The notes: generated from the letters alone by a model not told the origin. DNA of 35,811 nucleotides from Arenicellales bacterium (GCA_030066885.1 JASJAT010000042.1:1-35811), one strand, 5' to 3'. Positions 15,864 to 26,920 are shown, counted from the stretch's first letter. A program made the numbers and translations.

Positions 15864-16775
15864 TTATTTTGGCTCGATTTTACTCAAATAGCGGCCCACA
15901 GCGGCACGGGCGGCTAACCAGCCCAAAGCTGCTCCGGCGACCAGTAACGCGGCAAATGCACGGAGATCGATGCCGGATGTCGTGAAATCACCATGGTATA
16001 ACATGACCAATTCGGCAATCGGGTCTCGTAGCAGTCTGACGCAGACGGAGACGATAGCCCCGGCGCATAACGCCCCGAGCAAACCCTGTAATACGCCTCC
16101 ATATAAGAAAGGTCGCCGAATAAAGCGTTCGGTGGCACCGATGAGTTTCATGATCTCAATTTCATCCCGTCTGTTCATTATCGCCAGCCGTATCGTATTG
16201 CTGATAATGATTACAACGGCCAATACCAACAATACGGCCAACAACGCAACGGATCGCTCGACCAGCTTCAGGATTACGTGTAACCGCTTGATCCATGCCA
16301 TGTCCCACTGTGCTAAATCTACCTCAGGCCTCGAGTTGATCTCGGCTATAAGCCCCTCGATAGCAGAAGGTTGGTTGTAGTCACTATTGAGGTGAAGCAG
16401 GATAGAGGCGGGTAGTGGATTATCTGACAAAATATCGAGGGCCACGCCGAAGCCTGATTGAGCTCTAAACTCCTCCAATGCTTGTTGAGCCGTAATCAAT
16501 TGACTGCTTTCTACTTCGGCCCTTTGAGCAAGTTCCCTTTCTAAATTCTGGGCTTGCTGTGTCGTAGCATCCAGTTTCAAAAAAACGGATACTTGTGCCC
16601 GGCCTTGCCAGTTGCGACTGACGTTTTCTACATTCTCTACGAGCAGATATAACAGCGTTGGCAAAGCCAGTGTAATACCGATAGCGCACACCGTCATCAA
16701 AGTTGATCCGGGCGCTCGTGCCAACTGCCCCAAGCTTGACAAAAGAACTTGAGCGTGACGTACGAAATAGCTCAT
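15864..16775 (-). CDS. ftsX: Cell division ABC transporter-like permease FtsX
   Basis: FtsX is the inner-membrane partner of FtsE. The pair sits at the division septum and passes ATP-driven motion to periplasmic activators of cell-wall hydrolases. The 303-residue protein has a first membrane helix at about 27-47 and a periplasmic domain (about 50-170) with the family's AQVSVFLKLDATTQQA segment. Three helices follow (about 177-195, 225-245, 275-292), with the cytoplasmic NRRDEIEIMKLIGATERFIR stretch between the second and third. The start codon overlaps the ftsE stop (ATGA, 4 bp). Order ftsY-ftsE-ftsX-rpoH is conserved in gammaproteobacteria. Confidence 0.95.
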   Translation of the reverse strand: MSYFVRHAQVLLSSLGQLARAPGSTLMTVCAIGITLALPTLLYLLVENVENVSRNWQGRAQVSVFLKLDATTQQAQNLERELAQRAEVESSQLITAQQALEEFRAQSGFGVALDILSDNPLPASILLHLNSDYNQPSAIEGLIAEINSRPEVDLAQWDMAWIKRLHVILKLVERSVALLAVLLVLAVVIIISNTIRLAIMNRRDEIEIMKLIGATERFIRRPFLYGGVLQGLLGALCAGAIVSVCVRLLRDPIAELVMLYHGDFTTSGIDLRAFAALLVAGAALGWLAARAAVGRYLSKIEPK

Positions 16776-17449
16776 GGTTCCGCTTGTTCATCGCCACCGC
16801 GAACGAGTCGACCCTGTTCCAACTCCAGAACACGCTTATTGAGACGATCTATGTGCCGGTGCTCATGAGTGGCAATAAGAACGGTCACACCAAACTGATA
16901 AAACTGGTGAAAGATATCCATGATTTCGTCGGACAGTTCTGGGTCCAAGTTACCCGTGGGTTCGTCCGCTAATAATATTGGGGGACGGTTGACAACAGCC
17001 CTGGCGATTCCAACCCGCTGCTGTTCTCCACCCGACAACATGATCGGATACAAACGTTCTTTACCGAGCAGATCAACCTTATCCAACGCCGCCCGCACAC
17101 GGCGGCTGGTTTCTCTGTGCCCTACGCCGGCCACCACCAAGGGAAGCGCAACGTTGTCAAACACTGTTCGGTCGTGCAGTAGCTTATGATCCTGAAACAC
17201 GACACCTATCTCACGCCGCAAATACGGAACTTGGCGTCTAGTCAGCCGGGTTATATTTCTTTCATTAACGATGAGTTGACCGCGCGTTGCACTTTCTACC
17301 CGTGTGATGAGTTTTAGCAAAGTGCTCTTACCGGCACCCGAACGGCCGATTAAGAATACCATTTCTTGTTTGTCTAAATGAAAACTGACGTTTTTTAACG
17401 CGTCGTGACCACTTTCATATCTTTTAGATACTTGAGCAAATCGAATCAT
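16772..17449 (-). CDS. ftsE: Cell division ATP-binding protein FtsE
   Basis: FtsE is the ABC-type ATPase that drives FtsX during division. The 225-residue protein has Walker A GRSGAGKST, Q-loop VFQDHKLL, signature LSGGEQQRVGIARAV, Walker B ILLADEPTGNLD and the H-loop ATHE. The VFQDHKLL sequence is the usual FtsE form. Length is normal. It is coupled to ftsX by a 4-bp overlap. Unusually, it is separated from ftsY by 323 bp of non-coding DNA, where most relatives have the genes almost touching, so it may have its own promoter or a structured leader. Confidence 0.96.
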   Translation of the reverse strand: MIRFAQVSKRYESGHDALKNVSFHLDKQEMVFLIGRSGAGKSTLLKLITRVESATRGQLIVNERNITRLTRRQVPYLRREIGVVFQDHKLLHDRTVFDNVALPLVVAGVGHRETSRRVRAALDKVDLLGKERLYPIMLSGGEQQRVGIARAVVNRPPILLADEPTGNLDPELSDEIMDIFHQFYQFGVTVLIATHEHRHIDRLNKRVLELEQGRLVRGGDEQAEP

Positions 17450-17772
17450 AGTCGCGCCGCAACGCTGGGGGCTTTCAAAACATCATGCAACATGAAGGTT
17501 ACTAGCTAATATATTGCATCAGGATCCCGGATGATAATGAAGGACAGGGTTTGTTGGACCCAGGGTTGTAACACAAGGCATAACCGTAGCTATGGCTTGA
17601 ATGAAGCTCTAGCGGACCTGGACTAGCCAGGGTCGGCGAAGGCCGATTATTGGTACACGCTGTACTCATCTGAAGATCCATTAATTTGCTGGTCCTATCT
17701 GAAAATAGCGCGGGTCATTTGTTATGGTTCATGCTATATGCAACATACGGCAGTCTTGGTGCAATAGGCGGA
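17450..17772 (-). other. 323-bp non-coding stretch between ftsY and ftsE with two tandem hairpins
   Basis: No open frame or known RNA is recognised. On the minus strand two perfect 5-bp stems lie side by side. One is TCGGC-CTTC-GCCGA (17633-17646, tetraloop) and the other is CCTGG-CTAGT-CCAGG (17617-17631), with one base between. No T-run follows, so they do not look like a terminator. The stretch could be a structured leader of ftsEX, a small RNA, or a decayed insertion; the sequence alone cannot decide. Confidence 0.45.
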
Positions 17773-18681
17773 CTAGTCTTGCAGCAATAAAGCATCGACA
17801 AAAGATTCGGCACTAAAGGGCCGCAGGTCATCGGCACCTTCACCGATACCGATGAAGCGAATAGGAAGTTTGAATTCGTCTGCAATGGCGACGACCACAC
17901 CTCCTTTAGCTGTACCGTCCAATTTTGTAAGGCACAGGCTATTCACCGATACGGCGCTGTCAAAGTGTCTCAGTTGAGATACTGCGTTTTGTCCAGTCGT
18001 AGCATCTAATACTTGCATGATTTCTTGCGGTGTATTCGGATCTACTTTTGCCAATACGCGCTTAATTTTTTTCAGCTGCTCCATTAGATCGCTGTGGGTG
18101 TGCTGGCGACCGGCGGTGTCGATCAACAGCAAGTCGATATTCCTCGACATAGCTGACGTTAAAGCATCGTGAGCTACAGCAGCTGCATCTGCACCCTGGT
18201 GCTGTGCAATGACCGGTATGTCCATCCGTTCCGCCCAGGTGTGCAACTGCTCTACCGCCGCCGCCCTGAACGTATCGGCCGCTGCCAGCAACACAGATTT
18301 ACCCTGTTGCTGAAAATGTTTAGCTATTTTTGCGACTGAGGTTGTTTTGCCGACTCCATTGACGCCGACCACAAGCATAACGTATGGATGTCCCGTCATC
18401 TCCGGGAGATTTTCGCAAGGTTTTAAGATTGCAAGCATTTCCGTTTGGATAACCGAGTTTAGGGACTCAACCGTGGAAACACGATGTGCCTTTGACGCTC
18501 TCTTTACTTGGGTAACAATCCGTTGACTCGCGGATACCCCAACATCTCCGCTGATCAGCAGGTCCTCTAAGTCATCGAGGTGTGAGTCGTCTAGTTTTTT
18601 CGCAGTAAAAAGTTGACCAAGACCACGAGATAGGGATTGTCTGGACCTAGCCAACCGGCTACGGAATTTATTCGATTTCAT
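17773..18681 (-). CDS. ftsY: Signal recognition particle receptor FtsY
   Basis: FtsY is the membrane-associated GTPase that receives ribosome-nascent chain complexes from the signal recognition particle. This 302-residue copy is just the NG domain: the N helical bundle (about 10-95), then G1 GVNGVGKTT, ADTFRAAAVEQL, G3 LIDTAGRQ, G4 TKLDGTAKGG and a closing GEGADDLRPF. The long acidic A domain that precedes NG in E. coli is absent; the N-terminus MKSNKFRSRLARSRQSL is basic and may contact lipids instead. Many bacteria have such short forms. It is divergent from the M16 peptidase genes with a 131-bp gap. Confidence 0.95.
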   Translation of the reverse strand: MKSNKFRSRLARSRQSLSRGLGQLFTAKKLDDSHLDDLEDLLISGDVGVSASQRIVTQVKRASKAHRVSTVESLNSVIQTEMLAILKPCENLPEMTGHPYVMLVVGVNGVGKTTSVAKIAKHFQQQGKSVLLAAADTFRAAAVEQLHTWAERMDIPVIAQHQGADAAAVAHDALTSAMSRNIDLLLIDTAGRQHTHSDLMEQLKKIKRVLAKVDPNTPQEIMQVLDATTGQNAVSQLRHFDSAVSVNSLCLTKLDGTAKGGVVVAIADEFKLPIRFIGIGEGADDLRPFSAESFVDALLLQD

Positions 18682-18812
18682 TCTTTATACTTATTTGATA
18701 CTTCTATTTTTAAGCACTAGGCTTTGCCATGTATCCTATCACGATATATTGAACTAACTTATGTATGTTTTGTCTTGTACCTACTGGATAACAAGTCGGA
18801 ATTTGTATATAG

Positions 18813-20204
18813 ATGTTGCTGAAAATTAAATCACTTTTTCCAAGTAGAAATGGTGTATTACCCTTTTTGGTCTGCCTGGGCGCCATCAGTTTATTGGCTG
18901 GATGCACAAAAGAATATATACAACAGTCCACCGCACCCAAGGTATATGAGAAGATTTTAGACAATGGATTGAAAGTCTTAGTCAAACCAGACACACGAGC
19001 ACCAGTCGTGGTATCACAGATCTGGTACAAGGTTGGAGGGAGCTATGAACCAGAAGGGAAAACGGGAATATCTCACGCTTTGGAACACATGATGTTTAAA
19101 GGAACGGATACGCTGGGGCCAAACGAGTTTTCACGCATCATCGCTGAACACGGTGGTCGAGATAACGCCTTTACTAGCCGTGACTACACAGCATATTTTC
19201 AGACGCTTGAAAAATCAAAACTAGAGGTCGCATTTCGATTAGAAGCGGATCGCATGCGCAATATAACGTTGGATGAGCATGAGTTCAGCAAAGAAATAGA
19301 GGTAGTTAAAGAAGAAAGGAGGTTACGTACGGAAGATCGTCCAGAGTCCATGGCTTACGAAACGTTCATGGCTACCGCCTATACCAGATCGAACTACCGC
19401 AATCCTATTATTGGTTGGCCCAAGGATTTAGATTCATTGCATGTAGAGGATTTGCGTGCTTGGTACGATAATTTTTATGTACCAAGCAACGCAACCTTGG
19501 TGGTTGTGGGAGATGTGGAGCCAGTGGAAGTATTTGATCTGGCCGAGCGATACTTTGGTCAGATAACGAAACCGCGAACTCAGCCAACAGAAAACCCGGC
19601 AGAGCCGGCCCAGTCTGAACTTCGCCGCGTTGAAGTTAGGGCGCCAGCAAAAGTCCCGTACTTACTTCTTGGCTACCACGTTCCGGTCATTACATCCCTC
19701 GATCCTGCAGAAGATTGGGTGCCGTATGCACTTGAGATTGCCGCCTATTTGCTGGATGGTGGAAAGAGCGCACGCCTAAACACTGCGCTGGTGCGTGACC
19801 AGCAAGTTGCCTCATCAGTGGGTGTGGGTTACGGCGCTGTTTCCCGTAATCCGACACTATTTCTCATTGATGGTAATCCGGCCCCTGATGCAACCTTGGA
19901 ACAGTTAGAGAGTGCGATAAAAGAACAGATCGATCTGATGCGAAACGAGCTGGTCACGGAGAAGGAGCTGACTCGAGTTAAGGCACAGATCGTTGCAAGC
20001 AAGGTATATGAAATGGACTCAAGTTTTTATCAAGGCATGCAGTTGGGCGTAATAGAAACCAATGGATTGCACTGGCAGTTGGGGGAAGAAATACACGAAA
20101 GATTGCGGGCAGTAACCGCAGAACAGGTCCGCGACGCTGTTCGCCAATACCTGGTTGACGATAACTTGACCATCGCCGTGCTGCGACCGGAGGCGAGCAC
20201 ATGA
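18813..20204 (+). CDS. M16 family zinc peptidase, lipoprotein (catalytic member of a pair)
   Basis: This is a 463-residue M16 (pitrilysin/processing-peptidase type) metalloprotease. The inverted zinc motif HxxEH is intact as H88-A-L-E91-H92, with the likely third ligand about 76 residues on, in VVKEERR. The N-terminus is a lipoprotein signal ending SLLAGC (Cys31), so the enzyme should be tethered to a membrane on the periplasmic side. The second M16 gene overlaps by 4 bp (ATGA) and lacks the zinc motif, as expected for a heterodimer of active and inactive halves. Such a pair between ftsY and rsmD is conserved in Pseudomonas. The substrate is unknown. Confidence 0.92.
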   Translation: MLLKIKSLFPSRNGVLPFLVCLGAISLLAGCTKEYIQQSTAPKVYEKILDNGLKVLVKPDTRAPVVVSQIWYKVGGSYEPEGKTGISHALEHMMFKGTDTLGPNEFSRIIAEHGGRDNAFTSRDYTAYFQTLEKSKLEVAFRLEADRMRNITLDEHEFSKEIEVVKEERRLRTEDRPESMAYETFMATAYTRSNYRNPIIGWPKDLDSLHVEDLRAWYDNFYVPSNATLVVVGDVEPVEVFDLAERYFGQITKPRTQPTENPAEPAQSELRRVEVRAPAKVPYLLLGYHVPVITSLDPAEDWVPYALEIAAYLLDGGKSARLNTALVRDQQVASSVGVGYGAVSRNPTLFLIDGNPAPDATLEQLESAIKEQIDLMRNELVTEKELTRVKAQIVASKVYEMDSSFYQGMQLGVIETNGLHWQLGEEIHERLRAVTAEQVRDAVRQYLVDDNLTIAVLRPEAST

Positions 20205-21505
20205 TTCGAACCATCGCTAAAGCGTTGTGCCTGTTCGGCATCTTAAGTCTGGATGCCATCGCGGCACCAGACATACAGCGTTGGACTTTGGACAACGGTG
20301 CCAGGGTCTATTTCGTCGAGACCCACCAAATACCCATGGTTCAATTCGCTGTTGGCTTCGATGCTGGAAGCGCACGCGACCCAAAAGCGCTTAAAGGTCT
20401 CGCACGCTTTGTTAGCGACATGATCGAAGAAGGTGCGGAAGGGATGGACGGCGAGACAATTGCGTTGGAGTTGGAATCTGTCGGTGCGCAATATTCAAAC
20501 GGCAATGGTCGAGACATGTCTGTTTTCGAGTTACGTAGCCTGAGTGAAGAGCAGATCCTAGAATCTGCAGTGCAGGTATTCGCCAACATCCTACAGAACC
20601 CGACCTTTCCAGCCAACGCTATGGAGAGGATACGTGATCGCATGCTCGTGGGCTTGAAGCAACAACTTCAGTCCCCTGGTAGTGTGGTCTCTCGGGCTTT
20701 TTATACCAATTTGTTCAAAAACCATCCTTACAGCAATCCGCCTTCCGGTGAAGCGGAAGAGGTGGCTCGAATAGAACGGGGTGATCTGATCAATTTCCAT
20801 CGACGTTATTTTGTCGGTGCCAACGCGGTGATCGCGATAGTCGGTGATTTGAACGAAAAACAAGCACGGATTTGGGCTAGCAAGATAGTAGGCGGGTTAC
20901 CCGCGGGCACCGCACCAGACAAACTGGATGATGTATCCCCATCTGCCCAAGACGACGTTTTGAATATTTCTTTTCCTTCTAGCCAGACCCACATGATGAT
21001 CGGCCAGGTTGGGATCAGGCGAAATGACCCGGACTATTTTCCCCTTTACATTGGTAACTATATCTTGGGTGGCAGCGGTCTAATTTCACGCCTATCGGGA
21101 GAAATTAGGGAGCAACGGGGTTTGGCCTACAGCGTCTACAGCTACTTCATACCAATGCAGCAAAATGGACCTTTTATCATCAATCTGCAAACGCGTAACG
21201 ATAATGGGGCTTTAGCCGAGGAACTGGTAAGCCAAACGGTTACCGAGTTTGTGCAGCGAGGGCCAACCCAGGAAGAATTAGATGCGGCCAAAAAAAATAT
21301 CACCGGTAGCTTTCCTCTTCGCATCAACAGTAACAAGAAGATCGCAGACAACTTGTTGAGCATCGCGTTTTATGACTTGCCGTTGGATTATTTGGAAACC
21401 TACTCGGAGAAAGTAAATAGTGTGACTTTAGAGCAAGTTAAAGAGTCTTTTCAGCGAAGGGTATTTCCAGATCGCTTGTTGCGCGTTTTTGTGGGTGGTG
21501 CGTAG
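20201..21505 (+). CDS. M16 family peptidase homologue, zinc site lost (non-catalytic partner)
   Basis: The 434-residue protein has the M16 fold pattern but not the catalytic site. Where the partner reads GISHALEHM this one reads GLARFVSDM, so all three HxxEH residues are replaced. The N-terminus MIRTIAKALCLFGILSL...AIA looks like a signal peptide, placing it in the periplasm. The C-terminal half keeps the RGLAYSVYS and R/Y substrate-contact region (near residue 305-315) expected in both halves of M16 dimers. It overlaps the active gene by 4 bp, which favours equal synthesis. It most likely completes the chamber of the active subunit. Confidence 0.9.
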   Translation: MIRTIAKALCLFGILSLDAIAAPDIQRWTLDNGARVYFVETHQIPMVQFAVGFDAGSARDPKALKGLARFVSDMIEEGAEGMDGETIALELESVGAQYSNGNGRDMSVFELRSLSEEQILESAVQVFANILQNPTFPANAMERIRDRMLVGLKQQLQSPGSVVSRAFYTNLFKNHPYSNPPSGEAEEVARIERGDLINFHRRYFVGANAVIAIVGDLNEKQARIWASKIVGGLPAGTAPDKLDDVSPSAQDDVLNISFPSSQTHMMIGQVGIRRNDPDYFPLYIGNYILGGSGLISRLSGEIREQRGLAYSVYSYFIPMQQNGPFIINLQTRNDNGALAEELVSQTVTEFVQRGPTQEELDAAKKNITGSFPLRINSNKKIADNLLSIAFYDLPLDYLETYSEKVNSVTLEQVKESFQRRVFPDRLLRVFVGGA

Positions 21506-21533
21506 TACAAAAACCCGATCGCTTTGATGCGAG

Positions 21534-22100
21534 ATGCGGACTAAATCCAAAACAGGTGTCCGCATAATTGGTGGGTGCTGGAGAGGTAGGCGAATTCCGG
21601 TTTCTAATATACCAGGGTTGCGGCCTACTTCAGATCGCACGCGCGAGACACTTTTTAATTGGTTGCAATACAAGATCGATGGTGCTTGCTGTCTAGATCT
21701 ATTCGCGGGTAGTGGGGTACTCGCGTTTGAGGCACTGTCTAGAGGAGCGGCAGAAGTCGTTGCCGTAGACAGCCACCGTCAATCAATCAGGGCCCTAAAC
21801 CAAACAAGTCAGTTGCTCGGTGCCAGCGGCCTGACTGTAGTGCACGACAAAGCGGAGAGGCTGCTCGCAGAGCCTGCCCATCGCCAATTCGATATCGTCT
21901 TTGTTGATCCACCATTCGAGCTTGCACTGCATGAAACTGTGTGCAATCTGCTGGATGAAAACGGCTGGTTAGGGGATACTGCACTGGTCTATCTTGAGGC
22001 ACCCAAGGGCTATGAGTTGAAGCATCCACATAGTTGGTCGCTAGAAAAATCGGGTCAGGCTGGTAATGTTGACTTTAGGCTATACCAAGTCGGTGATTGA
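21534..22100 (+). CDS. rsmD: 16S rRNA (guanine-966-N2)-methyltransferase RsmD
   Basis: RsmD methylates G966 of 16S rRNA using S-adenosylmethionine. The 188-residue protein has the family opening RIIGGCWRGRRIPV, LRPTSDRTRETLFNWL, the AdoMet motif CLDLFAGSGVLAFEALSRGA and the catalytic DPPF of N-methyltransferases near residue 124. Length and order are normal. It starts 28 bp after the inactive M16 gene and is followed by coaD after 51 bp, a neighbourhood common in gammaproteobacteria. Confidence 0.95.
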   Translation: MRTKSKTGVRIIGGCWRGRRIPVSNIPGLRPTSDRTRETLFNWLQYKIDGACCLDLFAGSGVLAFEALSRGAAEVVAVDSHRQSIRALNQTSQLLGASGLTVVHDKAERLLAEPAHRQFDIVFVDPPFELALHETVCNLLDENGWLGDTALVYLEAPKGYELKHPHSWSLEKSGQAGNVDFRLYQVGD

Positions 22101-22151
22101 CAGCTAATCGGGTTTGTAAGTACGCTGCCAGCAAAAAGGAGCGATGCAAAC

Positions 22152-22643
22152 ATGTCCAAGGCGATATATCCCGGTACGTTTGACCCGATAACCAACGGTC
22201 ATACTGATTTAATCGTACGGGCGAAAAGAATTTTCGATGAAATTATCGTAGCCATTGCTGCCAACCCAATCAAAAATCCTTTATTCACGGTAGATGAACG
22301 CATAGCTATGGTTAATCAAGTGTGTGAAGAAGTAAGCGGCATTAAGGTGATGGGATTCGATGGTTTGCTGATCGATTTTGTAAAGGAGCAAAATGCTCAG
22401 GTCGTCATGCGCGGATTGCGCGCAGTGTCGGATTTCGAGTTTGAATTCCAATTGGCATCGGCGAATCGACGATTGAACCCCGATGTAGAAACAGTATTTC
22501 TGACCCCCTCGGAAAACCACACGTTTACCTCCGCCTCGTTGGTAAAAGAAATCGCACACTTTGGTGGAGACGTCTCCAGTTTTGTTGATCCAAGGGTAAA
22601 CCAACTCTTAGTAAATAAAATTAACCAACAAAACGCGAATTGA
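22152..22643 (+). CDS. coaD: Phosphopantetheine adenylyltransferase
   Basis: CoaD transfers AMP from ATP to 4'-phosphopantetheine, the penultimate step of coenzyme A synthesis. The 163-residue protein carries the nucleotidyltransferase motif [16 protein letters not shown] (T/HxGH type), [19 protein letters not shown], and the ATP-binding [12 protein letters not shown] near the end. An AAGGAG lies about 10 bp before the ATG. It follows rsmD and precedes the ferredoxin gene, from which it is separated by 222 bp containing a palindromic repeat. Confidence 0.97.
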   Translation: MSKAIYPGTFDPITNGHTDLIVRAKRIFDEIIVAIAANPIKNPLFTVDERIAMVNQVCEEVSGIKVMGFDGLLIDFVKEQNAQVVMRGLRAVSDFEFEFQLASANRRLNPDVETVFLTPSENHTFTSASLVKEIAHFGGDVSSFVDPRVNQLLVNKINQQNAN

Positions 22644-22799
22644 TGCAGCCTGCCCGCATATTGCCTCAAGGCGGCGTGGCCGAGCTAACAGTACAAAGTT
22701 GAGAGTAACAAGGGAAATATCAAAACCAACGTGGATATTGAAAAATAGGTGCTTTCAACTTTCACCTTTCATTCTTTTAACTATCTGGGTTGCCGCGTC

Positions 22800-22818
22800 C
22801 CCCGGATCAAGTCCGGGG
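22800..22818. repeat. Short palindromic repeat with CCGGA-TCAAG-TCCGG core, copy 2
   Basis: CCCCGGA (22800-22806), loop TCAAG, TCCGGGG (22812-22818): a perfect 7-bp stem with the same loop and orientation as the copy at 8972-8992. The flanks also agree loosely (GGTT-C-CG before, CCT-A/C after). It lies between coaD and the ferredoxin gene and is not followed by a T-run. Confidence 0.65.
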
Positions 22819-22841
22819 TCCTCTCAATTGATAGGTGCTGA

Positions 22842-24833
<1,992 letters not shown>

Positions 24834-24834
<1 letters not shown>

Positions 24835-24960
24835 ACCGGGGACAATATACTTTTTAACTTAGTTAATGAACCTCAGGAACAGGGCGGTGTCGCCTCATTT
24901 CGATCGGTACAAAGGCGCGCCTCGTATGTTTTAAAGTTAAAAAGTATACTGTCCCCGGTT
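24834..24960. repeat. MITE-like element with 25-bp terminal inverted repeats, copy B
   Basis: The left end AACCGGGGACAATATACTTT... (24834-24858) matches the reverse complement of the right end (24936-24960) in 24 of 25 positions. The ends are nearly the same as those of copy A at 11173-11300. The inside holds a degenerate form of the REP-like core (AGGAAC...GCGCCTC). The element fills the whole gap between two convergent genes. Its left end overlaps the last base of the ggt stop codon, and its right end overlaps two bases of the dynamin-like gene's stop codon. A long stem of this kind could end transcription from both sides. Confidence 0.82.
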
Positions 24961-26920
24961 AGGCCGTTTTTTGTTCGAACTCGTTCAGATCTTCCGCGTC
25001 TAACACGGCTTCGATGTCGTTAACCAGGGCCTGCATTTGGGTGCTTTGTTCCTTTATGCCGTCGCGAACGTGTTCTAATTCGGCTAACCGATCGTCCAAT
25101 GTGTCACTCGCCTTGTGAATTCGCTTGATGCTTTCCAAACGCCGGCGTAGTTGAACTTGGTGCTCGCGGACCTGGGTTTCCATTGGTGACATTATCGTAC
25201 GTAACCAGTCATAGGCATCGCGGTTGGCACGCTCGTACGTTTGCTTAATTTTGGCTACGACAGAATCGTAAAAACGCCGGGTCAGCACCATTTGCTCAGT
25301 CATTATCATAGACAGTCCACGAATGAAGTGATCGTGGCGTTCAATTAGGCGCTTGATCTCCCTTTGGTATTTATTGGTGGAGAAGCGCCTGGGTTTTATA
25401 TTGGCTAAGCCGTGCTCTTCTTGAAATTTTTGGTAGACGCCTTCCATTAGATCTTGGATTTCCTTCGATTGCGCGGAAGCTTTTTCAAACGATTTTGTTA
25501 CATCGGTGAAGAACTTCATCATGCATGTTCTTAAGCCTCCGGTGGTAAGGCTCATCGACATGTCTTTCTTGGTTTCTGCTATTAAAACCTCAAGCTTCTG
25601 CGGACTTATCGATTCATACAGTTTGTTGGTCTGCTTAGAGAATATAGAACGGGTGGCCTGGAACCTCTGCAGATTCTTCTCCAAGTGTTCCTTATCCAAA
25701 CGTACTTTCTGCATCATATCCTCTACCACTTCCATATTCTTACTGCTTAAGCGTTCCAACTCTGATATGTGCTCATTAACGTCGTCAAAACGTTGTGTAT
25801 TGATGATCGACGCTGTTTTTATGACTTCGCTGAGTTCGCCACGGACGTTGGCACTGACGATGTCACGTTTGGCGGGTATCAGTAAATCGGTCAGTGCATT
25901 CTCAAAATCTGTGATACGGCTGCTGGCCAGGACATCGTCGTTGGACTTTATCTTACCCAGCAACGCTTTTTGAGCAGACATTGGGAAAATTCTGTTTCTA
26001 TCAATCTCCAAGGTTTGGGCAGTGCTTTGTATTTGTCGCTCGATCTCGTTTTCAACTTGGTAAGTATCTTTGAGCTCATCCCACAAAACATCAATTTTGT
26101 TCAAGACCACCAATTGGCCCTTGCTTCCGCCGGTAATGTTGATGTGGTCCCGCCATAATGTCATGTCCGATTTGGTTACACCGGCATCCGCCGCCAAAAT
26201 GAAAATCACTGCGTGCGCGCTCGAAAGCATGTTTAAGGTGAGTTCGGGTTCTGCACCAAGTGCGTTTAGACCCGGTGTGTCGAGGATCACCAGCCCTTGT
26301 TCCAATAATGGATGTGGAAAATTAACAATCGCGTGACGCCAGCGAGGAATTTCAACTTCTCCACTATCGGTTATTTGCATCCCGTCTTCGTGCGCAGCGT
26401 CATCTGCTATGGGTAGACCCAGTTCTTCTGCTTGCTGTCTGCTGACTAACTTGACCTCCGTCAGTTGGTGCAAAACATCAATCATTGAGTCGGGATCTTC
26501 GGGATCCAGTGGTACGTTGTCCCACTCCTCTGGAAAGTTCTTGTATTCGTTGATGGTGGTTTCTTGACCGCGGGTCTCGATAGGCAACAATCGAATGCAC
26601 GGGTCCCAATCATCACGATAGAGCAGTTCGGTAGGACACATCGTGGTGCGTCCTGCACCCGAAGGTACGACCCGTTGCGGCATGTCACCAAAGAAAATGG
26701 CGTTTATGAGCTCTGATTTACCTCGTGAAAATTCAGCTACAAACGCCACGTATAACCTGTCATCGGTTAAGGTAGAGAGAAGCTGCGCGAGTCGCTGATC
26801 TACATGACTGTCGGCCAAACCCTCTTGATTGAGCCATTCCCGATAAGTGTCTATACGTTGCTGTACTGCTTGACGCCAACTGCCATAGGCGTCCAGTTCG
26901 TGTCCTATATGCGCAATCAT
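24959..26920 (-). CDS. Dynamin-like GTPase
   Basis: This is a 653-residue large GTPase of the bacterial dynamin-like group, expected to act on membranes. The GTPase domain (about 40-350) has G1 VAFVAEFSRGKSELINAIF, G2 threonines in GAGRTTMCPTE, G3 LVILDTPGLNALG and G4 VVLNKIDVLWDE. G1 starts with Ala where most have Gly (AEFSRGKS). The remaining 300 residues are helical with coiled-coil stretches (VRLDKEHLEKNLQRF; LRRRLESIKRI). No membrane segment is evident, so membrane contact would be through the helical stalk. It is a single gene, not the tandem pair seen in some bacteria, and lies 151 bp downstream of mutM. The cell function is not known. Confidence 0.87.
   Translation of the reverse strand: MIAHIGHELDAYGSWRQAVQQRIDTYREWLNQEGLADSHVDQRLAQLLSTLTDDRLYVAFVAEFSRGKSELINAIFFGDMPQRVVPSGAGRTTMCPTELLYRDDWDPCIRLLPIETRGQETTINEYKNFPEEWDNVPLDPEDPDSMIDVLHQLTEVKLVSRQQAEELGLPIADDAAHEDGMQITDSGEVEIPRWRHAIVNFPHPLLEQGLVILDTPGLNALGAEPELTLNMLSSAHAVIFILAADAGVTKSDMTLWRDHINITGGSKGQLVVLNKIDVLWDELKDTYQVENEIERQIQSTAQTLEIDRNRIFPMSAQKALLGKIKSNDDVLASSRITDFENALTDLLIPAKRDIVSANVRGELSEVIKTASIINTQRFDDVNEHISELERLSSKNMEVVEDMMQKVRLDKEHLEKNLQRFQATRSIFSKQTNKLYESISPQKLEVLIAETKKDMSMSLTTGGLRTCMMKFFTDVTKSFEKASAQSKEIQDLMEGVYQKFQEEHGLANIKPRRFSTNKYQREIKRLIERHDHFIRGLSMIMTEQMVLTRRFYDSVVAKIKQTYERANRDAYDWLRTIMSPMETQVREHQVQLRRRLESIKRIHKASDTLDDRLAELEHVRDGIKEQSTQMQALVNDIEAVLDAEDLNEFEQKTA

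Noticed and set aside
22695-22762. 8-bp inverted repeat AAAGTTGA/TCAACTTT in the coaD-ferredoxin gap
   Set aside because: Short arms 52 bp apart and AT-rich; expected by chance.
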